Below, piece after piece: positions 36,881 through 48,266 of a DNA stretch of 64,000 nt. Below the pieces are notes generated by a model, which saw nothing but the letters and a program-made list of their open reading frames with translations, was not told the DNA's origin and ran no database searches. Position numbers and translations under genes: made by a program. This DNA is from Omphiscola glabra (Eukaryota > Mollusca > Gastropoda > Lymnaeidae). Numbering within the stretch: the stretch's first letter is position 1; each line of letters begins with the position of its first letter. The stretch covers positions 12,902,307 to 12,966,306 of the forward strand of contig OZ024809.1 in assembly GCA_964017045.1 (NCBI GenBank). Reading direction: 5' to 3'.

Positions 36881-37592
36881 CCAACAAACAGCAGGGCTGT
36901 TATCATGAAACTAATCAGTCCTTCAGACATTTTACACATGATCCTGAAGGTACATACAAATCATTATTGAACGACGCTAAGAGTTCTGGATTTTGGGAGG
37001 GGGAGTGTTAGTTCTAACATTGGCTATATGTACAGTCTGTATACTATTAACATCACCATTAACAAAGACTGCTGACAAATTACTGTCACCATTAGCATAG
37101 ACCGTTGACAATAAATTACTGTCACCATTACACTGTGGGCTCATGTCACACCAGCTATCTAAAATGTACCCCCAAATAGTGGATCTATACACAGTACATT
37201 TCGTACACTAGACAATGCTATCGGCAAGAATCATTGGTAACAGATGATGTAAGTCTTCTCATGGGGGCTCAACTGCAGCTGTTGCAGTGCTGCCCTGAGA
37301 GGAGAAAGTCGGGTGAACAGCCCCACACTTGAGTGTTTGAATCAGGGCTTGCCAGAATAAATAGCTCTGTCCAACCCTGTCTCTTGAAAGCAGCGCCACA
37401 CGCCCCTGAATGTATATCCGTTACTAACACGGGACGAGTTCAGTTTTGGGTAGATATATCCAGGTGGTTTCATTATCCAGATTGCCAACTGCTTACAGCA
37501 ACAGGATAACCTCGTGATTGACACAATCAAGATACCAGCTGATTTTTTAAATTAAATTATTAGATCACAATTAATTAGGCAGCAGGCATCAA

Positions 37593-39419
37593 CTATGTCA
37601 GGCCTATGGTGAGATACAGAAACTGGGTCAAGGTCAAATAGAGCCCTAAAGAGTAGACCAAGGTCATATAGGGTAACAATGAAGACATGTATGTGCGTCT
37701 GGGGGATGCCCCTGAGGTTGAGGTGAGGTTGATGTTTCTGCTGCTGCTGTTGGTGTGTGTTGAATCGCTGATGCTGTCAGATAAGCCCAAGGCCTCGGTG
37801 CTATTGCAGTCTTTGAGCAGGGAGCAGTACATGTCCGACCGTTGAGCGTGCGAGCAGTTGGCTTCGGCGATCTCGGCCGGGCTCCTCAGATGGCACAGTC
37901 CGTAGCAGTTTTTATTTGAAGCAGTGTTTGGAAGGTTCATTTGGTGGTCTGGAGTGCAGCAGGGAGCATCATGGCGCAGTCAGAAACATGAAAGAGAGAC
38001 ACAAAAGTGGAAAATATTTAGTTTTAAAAAAATATAAAAAATATTTGTAGACTCTAGAATTAAAAGTCACATTTTTGTCAAAATCAATCTAAAACTGTGA
38101 CCTTTAGATTTCCGGTTTAGAAAATTATACTGCAGAAATCTGAACACATTAAAGTTTGCCTAAGTCCCTTATTTAACTTAACCAAGGCAAACTAATATGA
38201 AAATGATCACATTTATAGATGAAAAGAATATTTGAACTTGACTATCTCAAAATGTGTTTTTTGTGACTTAAGTACTAAAGTCTTCAATTGTATATTCAGT
38301 TTTGAGAAGAACAATTAAGATGTATCATCAAGTGAATAAATAAATATATACAAAAAACCAAATAGGTTTGTTAGTGTACATTCATTACAATTGATAAAGT
38401 TGTACTATAATACATTTTTAAACATTTTCTTAAAGAGATATTAATTAAAAGAGTTATAAGAGTTTTATATTTAATAAAAACACCAAGTAATATCCACTGA
38501 CTGAATAACCCACAGCGACCAAACCATGATAAACAAGAGCTAGGTCATGATTGTATAGAATTACCGGTGACAGGAGTTGTCTAGAATATTCATTGGCAGG
38601 ATAAAAATAGAATTACCAATGCCAGGTTAAACTAGAATTATCAAAATCAATGTCAGGATAAACTGAAATTGTCACCTACAGTACAGGACTACCCAGAGTC
38701 ATCACTGACATGATCCCCCACAGAGGCGTAGATACAGTGTTTGGCGCCCGGGGACAAGATTCGCCCCTGGGGACAAGATTTTAAAGCGCCTCCTTTTTTC
38801 AACTCTCAAGTCCATTATTTTCATCAATAAAATAATATCAAAGCACATTTTGGCGCCCCTAACCAGCTGGCACCCGGGGACATCTGTTCCCCCCCCACCC
38901 CAGCTACACCTCTGATCACCCAGAATCATCACTGACACGATCAAGCAGAATTATCATTGACATGATTATCCTGAATTACCACTGACACTAACACTAACAT
39001 GATTACCCAGAGTTACCACAGTTAGGATTGCCCAAAAATTACCCTGACATGATTACCCAGAATTACCAGCGACCAGATCACATATCAGTGACCGGTAGAT
39101 AGACAGTAAAAAGTTCAAATCTGGATAGCAAATCTTTGCCTAGATGTTTAAAGGCTGTAAAGGGCACTTACACATATTTCAATTACTTATTTTAATATTA
39201 GTAGTAGTACTACACAGTATTAGCTACAACTGACCACCTCGTCACGGTTCGCTCACCTTTGCATATAAAACTGGGATCTCCTGCATGTGTTTCTATTTTT
39301 GGACGAAAGAAAGGGCACATTTCCTCCACGTTGGTGCAGAACTCAACACAAGGTGACCATTGTTTGCCAGAGTGGAAGAACGGTAGTTTCTGTGAGCAAA
39401 GCCAGTCTCTATAAGCACA
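37593..39419 (-). CDS. NALF/FAM155-type NALCN auxiliary protein, last two exons (partial)
   Basis: Two exons: 39419-39257 (phase 0 in, phase 1 out, donor GGTGAGC) and 37948-37593 (acceptor CACTCCAG, stop TAG). The first encodes CAYRDWLCSQKL, then PCVEFCTNVEEMCPFFRP and GDPSFICK. In human FAM155A the matching order is a YKAWLCSQ, a PCKQYC..VQTRCPFILP and a SSFICTG segment, with cysteine spacing much the same, so this is the Cys-rich domain of that family. The second exon adds more Cys (NCYGLCH, EANCSHAQ, MYCSLLKDC), candidate N-glycosylation sites (NCS, NST, NSS, NLT) and a hydrophobic C-terminus (LLPYMTLVYSLGLYL), as in the human protein. Known role: ER/membrane partner needed for the sodium leak channel NALCN. 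The membrane-anchor exon and remaining 5' exons were not found and may lie beyond 64 kb. Confidence 0.78.
38500..39090. repeat. Degenerate repeat in the NALF-like intron, interrupted by a MITE
   Basis: Loose units built on CCCAGAATTACCACTGACA / CATGATTA occur on both sides of the MITE at 38721. They are too decayed for a firm period (about 24-32 bp). Confidence 0.5.
38721..38914. mobile_element. hAT MITE, GGCGTAG family (copy 2)
   Basis: Ends CAGAGGCGTAGATA and the complement of CAGAGGTGTAGCTG. Flanks ATCCCCCA (38713-38720) and ATCACCCA (38915-38922) are an 8-bp target duplication with one mismatch. The core contains GGCGCCCGGGGACA. It sits in the intron between the two NALF-like exons. Confidence 0.75.
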
Positions 39420-39574
39420 CTGAAACGGTGGAAATAACATGTTAATTGTTTGAGCTAAATGACGAAAGATTCTGTGAACTTAGCTTAACCTAAAATTGTA
39501 AAAGTTATTAAAAAAATATTCACAAAGTTGAATTAATTTTAAGAAAGTGATTGAGACTGCCCCTTTACTCGTTG

Positions 39575-39860
39575 ATATAGTAGGACCACGTGAAGTAACA
39601 CCATGTGAAGCAGGACCATGTGAAATAGGACAGTGTGAAATAGGACAATGTGCAGTAGACAGTGTGAAGTAGGACCAGTAGGATCATGTGAAGTAGGACC
39701 AGTTTGACCATGTGAAGTAGGACCATGTGAAGTAGAACCAGTTGGACCAGTAGGGCCATGTGTAGCAGGACCATTAGGACTATGGGAAGTAGGACCAGTA
39801 GGTCCAGTAGGACCATGTGAAGTAGGATTAGTAGAACCATGGGAAGTAGGACCATGTGTT
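39575..39860. repeat. Degenerate minisatellite, GTAGGACCATGTGAA units
   Basis: Irregular mixture of 12- to 15-bp units GGACCATGTGAAGTA and GGACCAGTA. It lies just upstream of the NALF-like exon at 39419, within its intron or 5' flank. Confidence 0.85.
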
Positions 39861-39904
39861 TGCTTTCATCAAGAGGCGGGTTCAGAAATAAGGTCACAAT
39901 GCTT

Positions 39905-40065
39905 ATGGAGTAACAATAGTTGATTCTTTAGTAACAATAGTTGATTCTTTAGTAACAATAGTTTATTCTTCAGTATCAATAGTTGATTCTTAAGTAACAA
40001 AAGTTGATTCTTCAGTAACAATAGTTGATTCTTAAGTAACAATAGTTGATTCTTTAATAACAAAA
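39905..40065. repeat. Minisatellite, 21-bp unit, about 7 copies
   Basis: Unit TAACAATAGTTGATTCTTTA+G with minor changes. Confidence 0.92.
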
Positions 40066-40146
40066 TATATGATGGTAAATAATGGTGCTTGCTATTCAAG
40101 GACGTTGACCCTTACATGACGTTGAATAGTACAGGGTTTTGACCAG

Positions 40147-40311
40147 TAGGCCTACTTGAAAGCATTAATTTGACACTGGCCACTACGGGGACACTGACCA
40201 TTAGGCCTACTTGAAAGCATTAATTTGACACTGGCCACTACCGGGACACTGAACAGTAGGCCTACTTGAAAGAATTAATTTGACACTGGCCACTGCAGGG
40301 ACATTGAGGTG
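40147..40311. repeat. Tandem triplet, 55-bp unit
   Basis: Three copies starting TAGGCCTACTTGAAAGCATT at 40147, 40202 and 40257. Confidence 0.9.
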
Positions 40312-40319
40312 TACATGGA

Positions 40320-40732
40320 AAATCATGACCAGTACATTGACACTGACCTGTACATGGGCACTGATCAGTACATTGACACTGACCTGCATGGGCACTGACC
40401 AGTACATTGACATTGACCTGTACATGGGCACTGACCAGTACATTGACACTGACCTGTACATGGGCACTGACCTGCATGGACAATGACCAGTACATTGACA
40501 CTGACCAGTACATTGACACTGACCTGTACATGGGCACTGACCTGCATGGACAATGACCTGTACATGGGCACTGACCTGCATGGACAATGACCAGTACATT
40601 GACACTGACCTGTACATGGGCACTGACCTGTACATTGACACTGACCTGTACATGGGCACTGACCAGTAAATTGACACTGACCTGTACATGGGCACTGACC
40701 AGTACATTGACACTGACCTGTACATGGTCGTT
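40320..40732. repeat. Minisatellite, 36-bp unit made of two 18-bp halves, about 11 copies
   Basis: Unit CAGTACATTGACACTGACCT + GTACATGGGCACTGAC; each half ends in CACTGACC. Some copies carry CTGCATGGACAATGACC variants. The period, a multiple of three, gives long open frames on the minus strand that are not genes. Confidence 0.95.
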
Positions 40733-41094
40733 GAGTCATGTTAATTAAAGGGTTATCACGCTGCTAATGTTGGGACAGTTGGGGTGGATATGTTGTGTTA
40801 ATGGCTTGTGTACAATCAGTCATTGTATCTCAAAAATAAATATAAAGGTAAAGAAAGATTCTCTTGTCTGCAAAGTAGAAGCTGATATTTTGGAATTAAC
40901 TCTCTCTCTCCTCCCCCCCCCCCCACCCAATGTTCCCTCTAATTCAGAAAGAGTGACGACCTGGTGAGTATAGTGATTTACGTCATCAATGGGAGACAAA
41001 ATGATGTGATACCCTATCAAAACAATTGGGGAGTGGGATGGAGTTGACGATCATTTTAGGTGGAACGACATTACATATATTTGGAGAACGGGCA

Positions 41095-41278
41095 AGATAC
41101 GCCCCAGTGTGGGTAGACGTCCCGGGCAGCACAAGTTCGGCCACAGTGTGGGTGGGCGCGCCAGGCAGCACGAGATGCGCCCCAGTATGGGTGAGCGACC
41201 CAGGCAGCACAAAATACGCCCCAGTATGGGTGAGCGACCCAGGCAGCACAAGATACGCCCCAGTGTTGGTGGGCGTAT
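41095..41278. repeat. Minisatellite, 39-bp unit, nearly 5 copies
   Basis: Unit CGCCCCAGTATGGGTGAGCG + ACCCAGGCAGCACAAAATA; the left copies have diverged. Confidence 0.93.
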
Positions 41279-41399
41279 TTTTATAACCATAGCAATATCT
41301 CAGAGCCCAAGTTTGTTACAAACCGGAAATCGGTAAATAGATAGTCATAAACGTCATAAAATAATGAATTCAACCTTCTTCAGAACACACGTTATGCAG

Positions 41400-41760
41400 C
41401 CCTCAGAAAGCTGCTACTAGGCAACCGTTTCGTCCAAGCTACTTCGCGAATGAGTCGCGAGGTGGAAACCCACTGTAGAATCCCTCTTAGAGGGCGTCCG
41501 ATGCTTCCCCGGGGACTGCGGGCGCTTTAAACGCAGCGTCTTCGGTCGACCAGATGTCTCCGGACGGGGAGGGTCTCCGTCGGCAAACCCGATCGAGCGG
41601 TTGCTGGTGGGGGACGTTTCAAGCCCGGGTAGGTCTCTGGCGTTCACCCGCACGGCCCGACGTCGTGGAAACCCGGCACCTGGCAGGGGGGGGGGGGGGC
41701 ATAAGGAGCGCGAGCTCGATGGCCCGCTGACGCCATTTCCTAATGAGACATTTCAGAACA
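41400..41760. other. GC-rich block, possible old retroelement fragment
   Basis: High GC compared with its surroundings, one 78-codon minus-strand frame (41653-41417, containing RPETSGRPKTLRLKRPQSPG), then a G run at 41686-41699. It shares GGAGCGCGAGCTC with the 21.0-21.7 kb block. No domain is recognised. Confidence 0.3.
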
Positions 41761-41884
41761 CACGTCTCATGGAGAGGTAAGACGGCGTGAACATTTTGTT
41801 TAAAAAATGTGACTAACTAGATATTTAAAACAGTGATATTACAGTTGTGAGGCAGTAAGTGTTATATTTTCGGTAAATTTAAAG

Positions 41885-42090
41885 AGATGGGTACACGTTT
41901 TTTACCATGGCCGCCATCTTGGTTGACACGACCCGTAAAATTAAGAATAAAATGTTTAAAAATAATGAAAAAACTTCCTAAATGTATCCCTCACCCTAAC
42001 CTGAACTCTAAATCTATCCCTAAACCTAACATGAACCCTAAAGTCATCAGCATTATAACGAAACACGCAAATGACGTCATGTACCCATCT
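41885..42090. mobile_element. MITE, AGATGGGTAC family with CCCTAA-like core (copy 2)
   Basis: Perfect 10-bp ends AGATGGGTAC..GTACCCATCT. The core includes GACACGACCCGTAAAATTAA and CTATCCCTAAACCTAAC, matching 18421-18637. The target duplication is unclear. Confidence 0.75.
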
Positions 42091-43240
42091 TTATAAATTA
42101 GCAATATTGTCTTTTAAAATAAATAAATATGTCTTGTACAAATGTCCGGAAAAATACAGTTCATTGACGTTGACGCGTTGCGCGCGCATTTCCATAAATC
42201 TAGACCGATACCGCGCAACGAAACGGACGTTTGGAAGCGGGAAAATAGTGGTCAAGATTTTCGTTAAAACTAAGAGATGTCTCCATTTTTTAGAACGATA
42301 CATTTCAGGCGCGTTGTTAATTAAAAAAAAAATTCTTCTTCGTTTCCAGAAAAATAAAAATTATCAGAGCGTTAAGATGATGGGTAAGATTTTCTGTGAA
42401 AATAACATATTTGATTTTTTTGTCCTCTTAATCAAAATACAGTTCAAGGAAACGTGCGGTTACATTTTGGGGGGGATTTTTTTATTTTTACTATTTATAG
42501 ATATGTTGAAAAAATGTAATAAAATTTTTTTTTATTTAAAAAAAAAGCGTTTTACACTTGATTTCTTTCTTTAGATATAAAAATTCTGTGTTTTACAATT
42601 TTCCTATAAAGTAGTTCAGGAGCGAGGATAATGTTTGGATGCATTTGGTAATGGAAATACTAAAATCAAAATCTATTAATGTTACAATTATTTACAATTG
42701 TATAAATATATATATATATATATATTTTAAAAGTTCATATTATACAATTTTCTAAGAAAATGTTTATTTTGTAGTTTCAGGGGCGTGTAAAAGGGTTGGG
42801 TAGGGCAGTAATATATAGATGACAAACACATTTATCAAAGCCCAATGATGTAAGAACCGTAAACATCTATACACTGATACTTATTATAAAGATAAGGACC
42901 TTCTGATTTACTATTTCCTATACATACATTTCAATGGCTTGGGAAAAAATACCGTAATTTATTTTTAGGAGAGAATACACTAAAACTCGATTCAGTTACA
43001 TACCTAAAACTTGGAAAGTTCGATGTTGAGACTTACAGTAGCATGTAGAAAGTAGCACAGTATGCCTGCCTTTATAACACCGGGGCATAGCTTCTAGCAA
43101 TACAATAATAGACATCCACACAACACAACATCGAAGGAGCACACACTTCAATATCTCTGATGTTCAATATTTTTTGTAGCACTCGCATTGTCCCTTGAGA
43201 GGCCATGTAGGTCAAATAAACGGACACGATCAAGGCCGCC
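42091..43240. other. AT-rich spacer, no gene recognised
   Basis: A 167-codon open frame (42071-42574, +) is built of AT-rich codons and K/F/L/I runs without any domain. A TA microsatellite is at about 42707-42724. Confidence 0.4.
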
Positions 43241-43254
43241 ATTGTAGTCGAATC

Positions 43255-43532
43255 CATTTCGCGTTGTCTTCTCTCTCTTCTTTCCCTGCCTATTCGCGCT
43301 CTCTCTCTTTCTCTCTTGTCTCTCCTTCCTCTCTCTCTCACCCCTGTCACTTCTCTCCATATCTCTTCTCCTTTTCTCTCATCTCTATCGCTTCTCCCCC
43401 CTCTCTCTCTCTCTCTATCTTGCCTCCACCTCTTCTCTCTATCTTGTCTCTGCCCCTTATCTCTCTCTCTCTCTCTCATCTCTGTCAATTCTCTCCCTGT
43501 TTCCCCTCTCTCTACCCGTCCCTCTCTCATGT
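43255..43532. repeat. CT-rich (TCTC)n low-complexity tract
   Basis: Pyrimidine-rich on the + strand, built on CTCTCTCT with interruptions. It explains the Arg/Glu-rich open frame on the minus strand. Confidence 0.95.
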
Positions 43533-43559
43533 ACTAACACCCCCAGGCAGATGTTGAAT

Positions 43560-43958
43560 GTGTGTGTGGAAGGTTGTACAATAACAGAAAGATGTTAAAT
43601 GATCGTGTTAGAATGTTGTACCACCCTAGACAGATGCTGAATATGTGTGTTGTGTTGGAATGTTGTACCACCCTAGACAGATGCTGAATATGTGTGTTGT
43701 GTTGGAATGTTGTACCACCCTAGACAGAAGCTGAATATGTGTGTTGTGTTGGAATGTTGTACCACCCTAGACAGAAGCTGAATATGTGTGTTGTGTTGGA
43801 ATGTTGTACCACCCTAGACAGATGCTGAATATGTGTGTTGTGTTGGAATGTTGTACCACCCTAGACAGATGCTGAATATGTGTGTTGTGTTGGAATGTTG
43901 TACCACCCTCGACAGATGCTGAATATGTGTGTTGTGTTGGAATGTTGTACCACCCTAG
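43560..43958. repeat. Minisatellite, 47-bp unit, about 8 copies
   Basis: Unit ATGTTGTACCACCCTAGACA + GATGCTGAATATGTGTGTTG + TGTTGGA. Internal copies are nearly identical (GATGCTG/GAAGCTG, CTAGAC/CTCGAC); the first is diverged. Confidence 0.95.
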
Positions 43959-44107
43959 GGACAAATAATAACTCTCCAGCTGTAGCTGGTTTTTGTACGG
44001 AGTTGTTGGTCAATGATAAACCAGCTCACTATGAAATGTTTGTAGCAAACCTGCTCACCATGGTATGTTTGAAAACAAAGTTATCCCGGACTGTTGTATG
44101 CTTGTTA

Positions 44108-45142
44108 TGGTATTGGTGGATTGTTGTATTTCAGTTGTGGTACTGGTAGACTGGTGTATATTGGTTGTGGTACTGGTGGACTGGTGTATATTGGTTGTGG
44201 TACTGGTAGACAGGTGTATATTGGTTGTGGTACTGGTAGACTGGTGTATATTGGTTGTGGTACTGGTAGACTGGTGTATATTGGTTGTGGTACTGGTAGA
44301 CTGGTGTATATTGGTTGTGGTACTGGTAGACTGGTGTTGGACTGGTGTATATTGGTTGTGGTACTGGTGGACTGGTTTATATTGGTTGTGGTACTGGTAG
44401 ACTGGTGTATATTGGTTGTGGTACTGGTAGACTGGTGTATATTGGTTGTGGTACTGGTAGACTGGTGTATATTGGCTGTGGTCCTGGTAGACTGGTGTAT
44501 ATTGGTTGTGGTACTGCTAGACTGGTGTATATTGGCTGTGGTCCGGGTGGACTGGTGTATATTGGCTGTGGTCCGGGTGGACTGGTGTATATTGGCTGTG
44601 GTGCTGGTGGACTGGTGTATATTAGCTGTGGTCCTGGTGGACTGGTGTATATTGGCTGTGGTCCTGGTGGACTGGTGTATATTGGCTGTGGTGCTGGTGG
44701 ACTGGTGTATATTCGCTGTGGTGCTGGTGGACTGGTGTATATTGGTTGTGGTGCTGGTGGACTGGTGTATATTGGCTGTGGTGCTGGTGGACTGGTGTAT
44801 ATTGGTTGTGGTACTGGTGTATATTGGTTGTGGTACTGGTGTATATTGGTTGTGGTACTGGTGTATATTGGTTGTGGTACTGGTGGACTGGTGTATATTG
44901 GTTGTGGTACTGGTAGACTGGTGTATATTGGCTGTGGTCCTGGTGGACTGGTGTATATTGGCTGTGGTCCTGGTGGACTGGTGTATATTGGTTGTGGTCC
45001 TGGTGGACTGGTGTATATTGGTTGTGGTACTGGTAGACTGGTGTTGGACTGGTGTATATTGATTGTGGTCCTGGTAGACTGGTGTATATTGGCTGTGGTC
45101 CTGGTGGACTGGTGTATATTGGTTGTGGTACTGGTGGGTTGT
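44108..45142. repeat. Minisatellite, 30-bp unit, about 34 copies, with higher-order structure
   Basis: Unit GGTGTATATTGGTTGTGGTA + CTGGTAGACT, with variants at fixed sites (GTAC/GTCC/GTGC; TAGA/TGGA). Three consecutive units near 44808-44880 are shortened to 21 bp. An unusual junction, TAGACTGGTGTTGGACTGG, occurs at about 44327 and again at about 45033. Four long open frames, on both strands (up to 365 codons), are by-products of the period. Confidence 0.97.
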
Positions 45143-45684
45143 TGTTTTTGTTATGTTGTCGTTTGGGGTTTTCTTTAAGTAATAAAATAAGGGCTGATAC
45201 AATTGGAGAACATTTAGTCATGTGTTGGAATAATTAGCAAAAGTCGGAATGAGTCTTGTGTTGGCGCCGTTCAAAAGTGTTCAAGTCTGCCAGAGATTCC
45301 TGTGGGAAATTTGTGACAGAGTGATTATTCCCCTTCTTCCAATCTTCGCCCCACTGGTGGTGGAACGGGTGTGTGGAAGGGGCGCTCCGCCTCGGGTGAA
45401 ACTTTCCCCCCACTATATATATTGAGGTTTGGCATTTTAGGCAAAAATATTAGCCCGCCCCGGCAAAAGCACTCCCCCAGCTACGCCACTCCTTCGCCCG
45501 CATTATATTCCGTTTCCCCCCACATTGGCACACTATATCTTTTCCCACAGCCAGACTATTAAGGATAAAAGAAATTAAATTATAACGCCACAACGACAAC
45601 TAATGCTAACCACTTCTTACATCCACATCTTTGATATACCGGAACTACTAACCTAAGTCCAAAGCCTATCTATTTCATCAGCCC

Positions 45685-45720
<36 letters not shown>

Positions 45721-46210
45721 ACACACACACACACACACCCCAACGGTGGCAAGCCCCCAATCACTCTCCAAACAATTAATATGGAGCCATAATGATCAAT
45801 AAATTGATCGCGGGCCCTTAATTTATAGAAGAAGAATAAGTGAGTGGATTTCTTGCACTCAAACTTAAAGCAGTGATTGCATTCATACTACACAGATGGA
45901 ATCTTTTCATCTCTGTATTCTTAACGAAGTGAGGCTTGTCTTCTGTTTACTTCGGTTTGTTTTGCATTAAGGTCACGTGAGTGTACGTCCATTGGTTGGT
46001 TACATTTGATTGCATGACGCGCCTTTTGTGGGAACAATTTGATTGGATAGAAATTACGTCACTTCCTTATTAAAAAGCGATACATTCAGTTATGTTAACG
46101 TCTAATAGTAAATGAATGCATATAATTATATAATATATCGTTTTTTTAGAAAGCTAGTTGTTAGGTTAATGGTTATTTTAACCGGTTTTCAGTCAACATA
46201 ATGTTATTAG
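45143..46210. other. Spacer with MITE fragments, microsatellite and retroposon tail
   Basis: 45375-45515 contains GCGCTCCGCCTCGGG and CAGCTACGCCACTCC, remnants of the GGCGTAG hAT family. A TA/CA microsatellite is at about 45692-45739. 45780-45836 matches the retroposon tail at 8096-8150. No gene is seen. Confidence 0.5.
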
Positions 46211-46214
46211 CCTG

Positions 46215-46712
46215 ATTTTTTAGCCCAAGTCAATCAATGATGTCATTAGCCAGTTTTTGGCCTTCGATGATGTCACTAGCCAGTATTTTGCCATTAATGA
46301 TGTCACTAGTCAGTTATTGGCAATCGATCATGTCACTAGCCAGTATTTTTCCAACAATGATTTCTTGAGCCAGTATTTGGCCATCGATGATGTCTTGGGT
46401 CAGTATTTGGCCATCGATGATGTCTTGAGCCAATATTTGGCCATCGATGATGTCTTGATCCAGTATTTGGCCATCGATGATGTCTTGGGCCAGTATTTGG
46501 CCATCGATGATGTCTTGAGCCAGTATTTGGCAATCGATGATGTCTTGAGCCAGTATTTGGCCATCAATGATGTCTTGAGCCAGTATTTGGCCATCGATGA
46601 TGTCTTGAGCCAGTATTTGGCCATCGATGATGTCTTGAGCCAGTATTTGGCCATCGATGATGCCTTTAGCCAGTATTTGGCCATCAATGATGTCTTTTAG
46701 CCAGTATTTTGG
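46215..46712. repeat. Minisatellite, 30-bp unit, about 16 copies
   Basis: Unit CCAGTATTTGGCCATCGATG + ATGTCTTGAG; the left edge copies (GTCACTAG, GTCATTAG) are diverged, the right half homogeneous. Confidence 0.96.
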
Positions 46713-46939
46713 TCAACGATCAAGTTAATCTTATTGCTGGACCTTTAAGTTAGTGCCTGACTAAATCCTTGTCATTCCATACCAAGCCATGCCATTGCCC
46801 CTAATGCCCCGCTAATGCTATACCAGTGCCCTCCTACTGTCTTTTCAGAAAACCATCCTTTTATTTCAGTACCACCAGAGTCCCCAACGAGTGTTCCAGA
46901 ACCGCCCCACCCTCTCTGACGGATATGTACTGTCTGTAG

Positions 46940-47420
46940 CCCTGGCCCGGGGGGGGGGGCATGTCTGCCGTGGCCCGGGGGGGCGTGTCTGTCATATTCC
47001 AAGGACCTGCCGAGAGCCAAGAAGCACTAGTCAAAGATCCTGTAGATGTATAGGCAGACCTACTAATGGTGGCGGGAAGCGATGGAGCTGAATAATGACT
47101 GGGAAAGGTGGCGGAGGGTCAAACAAGGTTGTTATGGTGGGGGGGAGGTGGGGGGGAGTGGTGGTGGGGATTAGTGGTGGCGAATGTATGTGGGGAATGG
47201 TGGTAGGGAATAAATGTGGGGGAAGGGTGGTAGGCAAAAAATGGGTGGGGGAATGATGGAAGGGAATGAATGTGGGGAATGGTTGTTGGGAATGAATGTA
47301 AGGAATGATGGTAGGCTAGGATTGTTGGGGAATGGATGTAGGTAATGAATATGGGGAATGACGGTAGGGAATACATTTGGGGAATGATGGCGGGGAATGT
47401 TGGCGAAGAATGGTCTCAGG
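46940..47420. repeat. G-rich degenerate repeat (GGGGAATG)
   Basis: G-runs at about 46949-46958 and 46976-46983, then loose units around GGGGAATGATGGTAGGGAATGA to about 47420. It abuts the next array. Confidence 0.7.
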
Positions 47421-47639
47421 GTATGGTATTGGCAACTGTGGTAGGAAATGAGAGTGAGGAATTTTGACGAGCGATGGTGTGTATGAAAGGTGGTAGACGA
47501 TAAATGTGTGTTATGAAAATGTGTTGTCGGATGTTTGGAGGGAATGATTCAGGGAGGGGAATTGGGCTTGGCATTTTTCGGTAAATTGTAGATGGGTGCC
47601 ATGAGAGGGGGGGGGGGCTGGCGACTCGAGTGGCGATGA

Positions 47640-48035
47640 GGCATTTGGGGTGTAATGACAAGGGGGCTAGGGTGTGGCGACGAGGCATTGGGGTGCCATG
47701 ACAGTGAGGCTGGGGATGTGGCGACGAGGCATTGGGGTGCCATGACAGTGAGGCTGGGTGTGTGGCGACGAGGCATTGGGGTGCCATGACAGTGAGGCTG
47801 GGGGTGTGGCGACGAGGCATTGGGGTGCCATGACGGTGAGGCTGGGGGTGTGGCGACGAGGCATTGGGGTGCCATGACGGTAAGGCTGGGGGGTGTGGCG
47901 ACGAGGCATTGGGGTGCCATGATAGTGAGGCTGGGGGGTGTGTCGACGATGAATTGGGGTGCCATGACAGTGGGGCTGGGGGTGTGGCGACGAGGCATTG
48001 GGGTGCCATGACAGTGGGGCTGGGGAAGTGGCGAA
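47640..48035. repeat. Minisatellite, 44-bp unit, about 9 copies
   Basis: Unit GTGTGGCGACGAGGCATTGG + GGTGCCATGACAGTGAGGCT + GGGG. Period shifts of one base arise from G-run length changes. Confidence 0.95.
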
Positions 48036-48266
48036 GGTGTATTTTGGCAAAGGTTGGGAAAAAATCAATAAAACTATAAGAAATCTGTAGAGCTTGAAGA
48101 GATTCTCTGTGCCATTGTTGTTCTCTTCATACTCATTATACTTATCATACTATTCATACTTATCATACACATCCTACTTATCATATTCATCAAACTCTTC
48201 ATACGGTTTGTTTTAAGTTTAATCTAACTATACCATTCATTACTTCATGTAATTCTGTCCTTGCTA

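Noticed and set aside
42071..42574. 167-codon + frame
   Set aside because: AT-rich codons, K/F/L/I bias, no domain, overlaps a MITE at its start.
43030..43260. 5' exon of the NALF-like gene
   Set aside because: The hydrophobic frame there does not resemble the family's N-terminal region and no donor phase fits exon 39419.
43072..43557. Arg/Glu-rich 152-codon minus frame
   Set aside because: It is mostly translation of the CT-rich tract; the non-repetitive C-terminal part matches no family I know and has no supporting splice sites.
44105..45202. Open frames of 322-365 codons on both strands
   Set aside because: They exist only because the 30-bp period is a multiple of three. The translation is pure repeat with no domain, and opposite strands are open alike.
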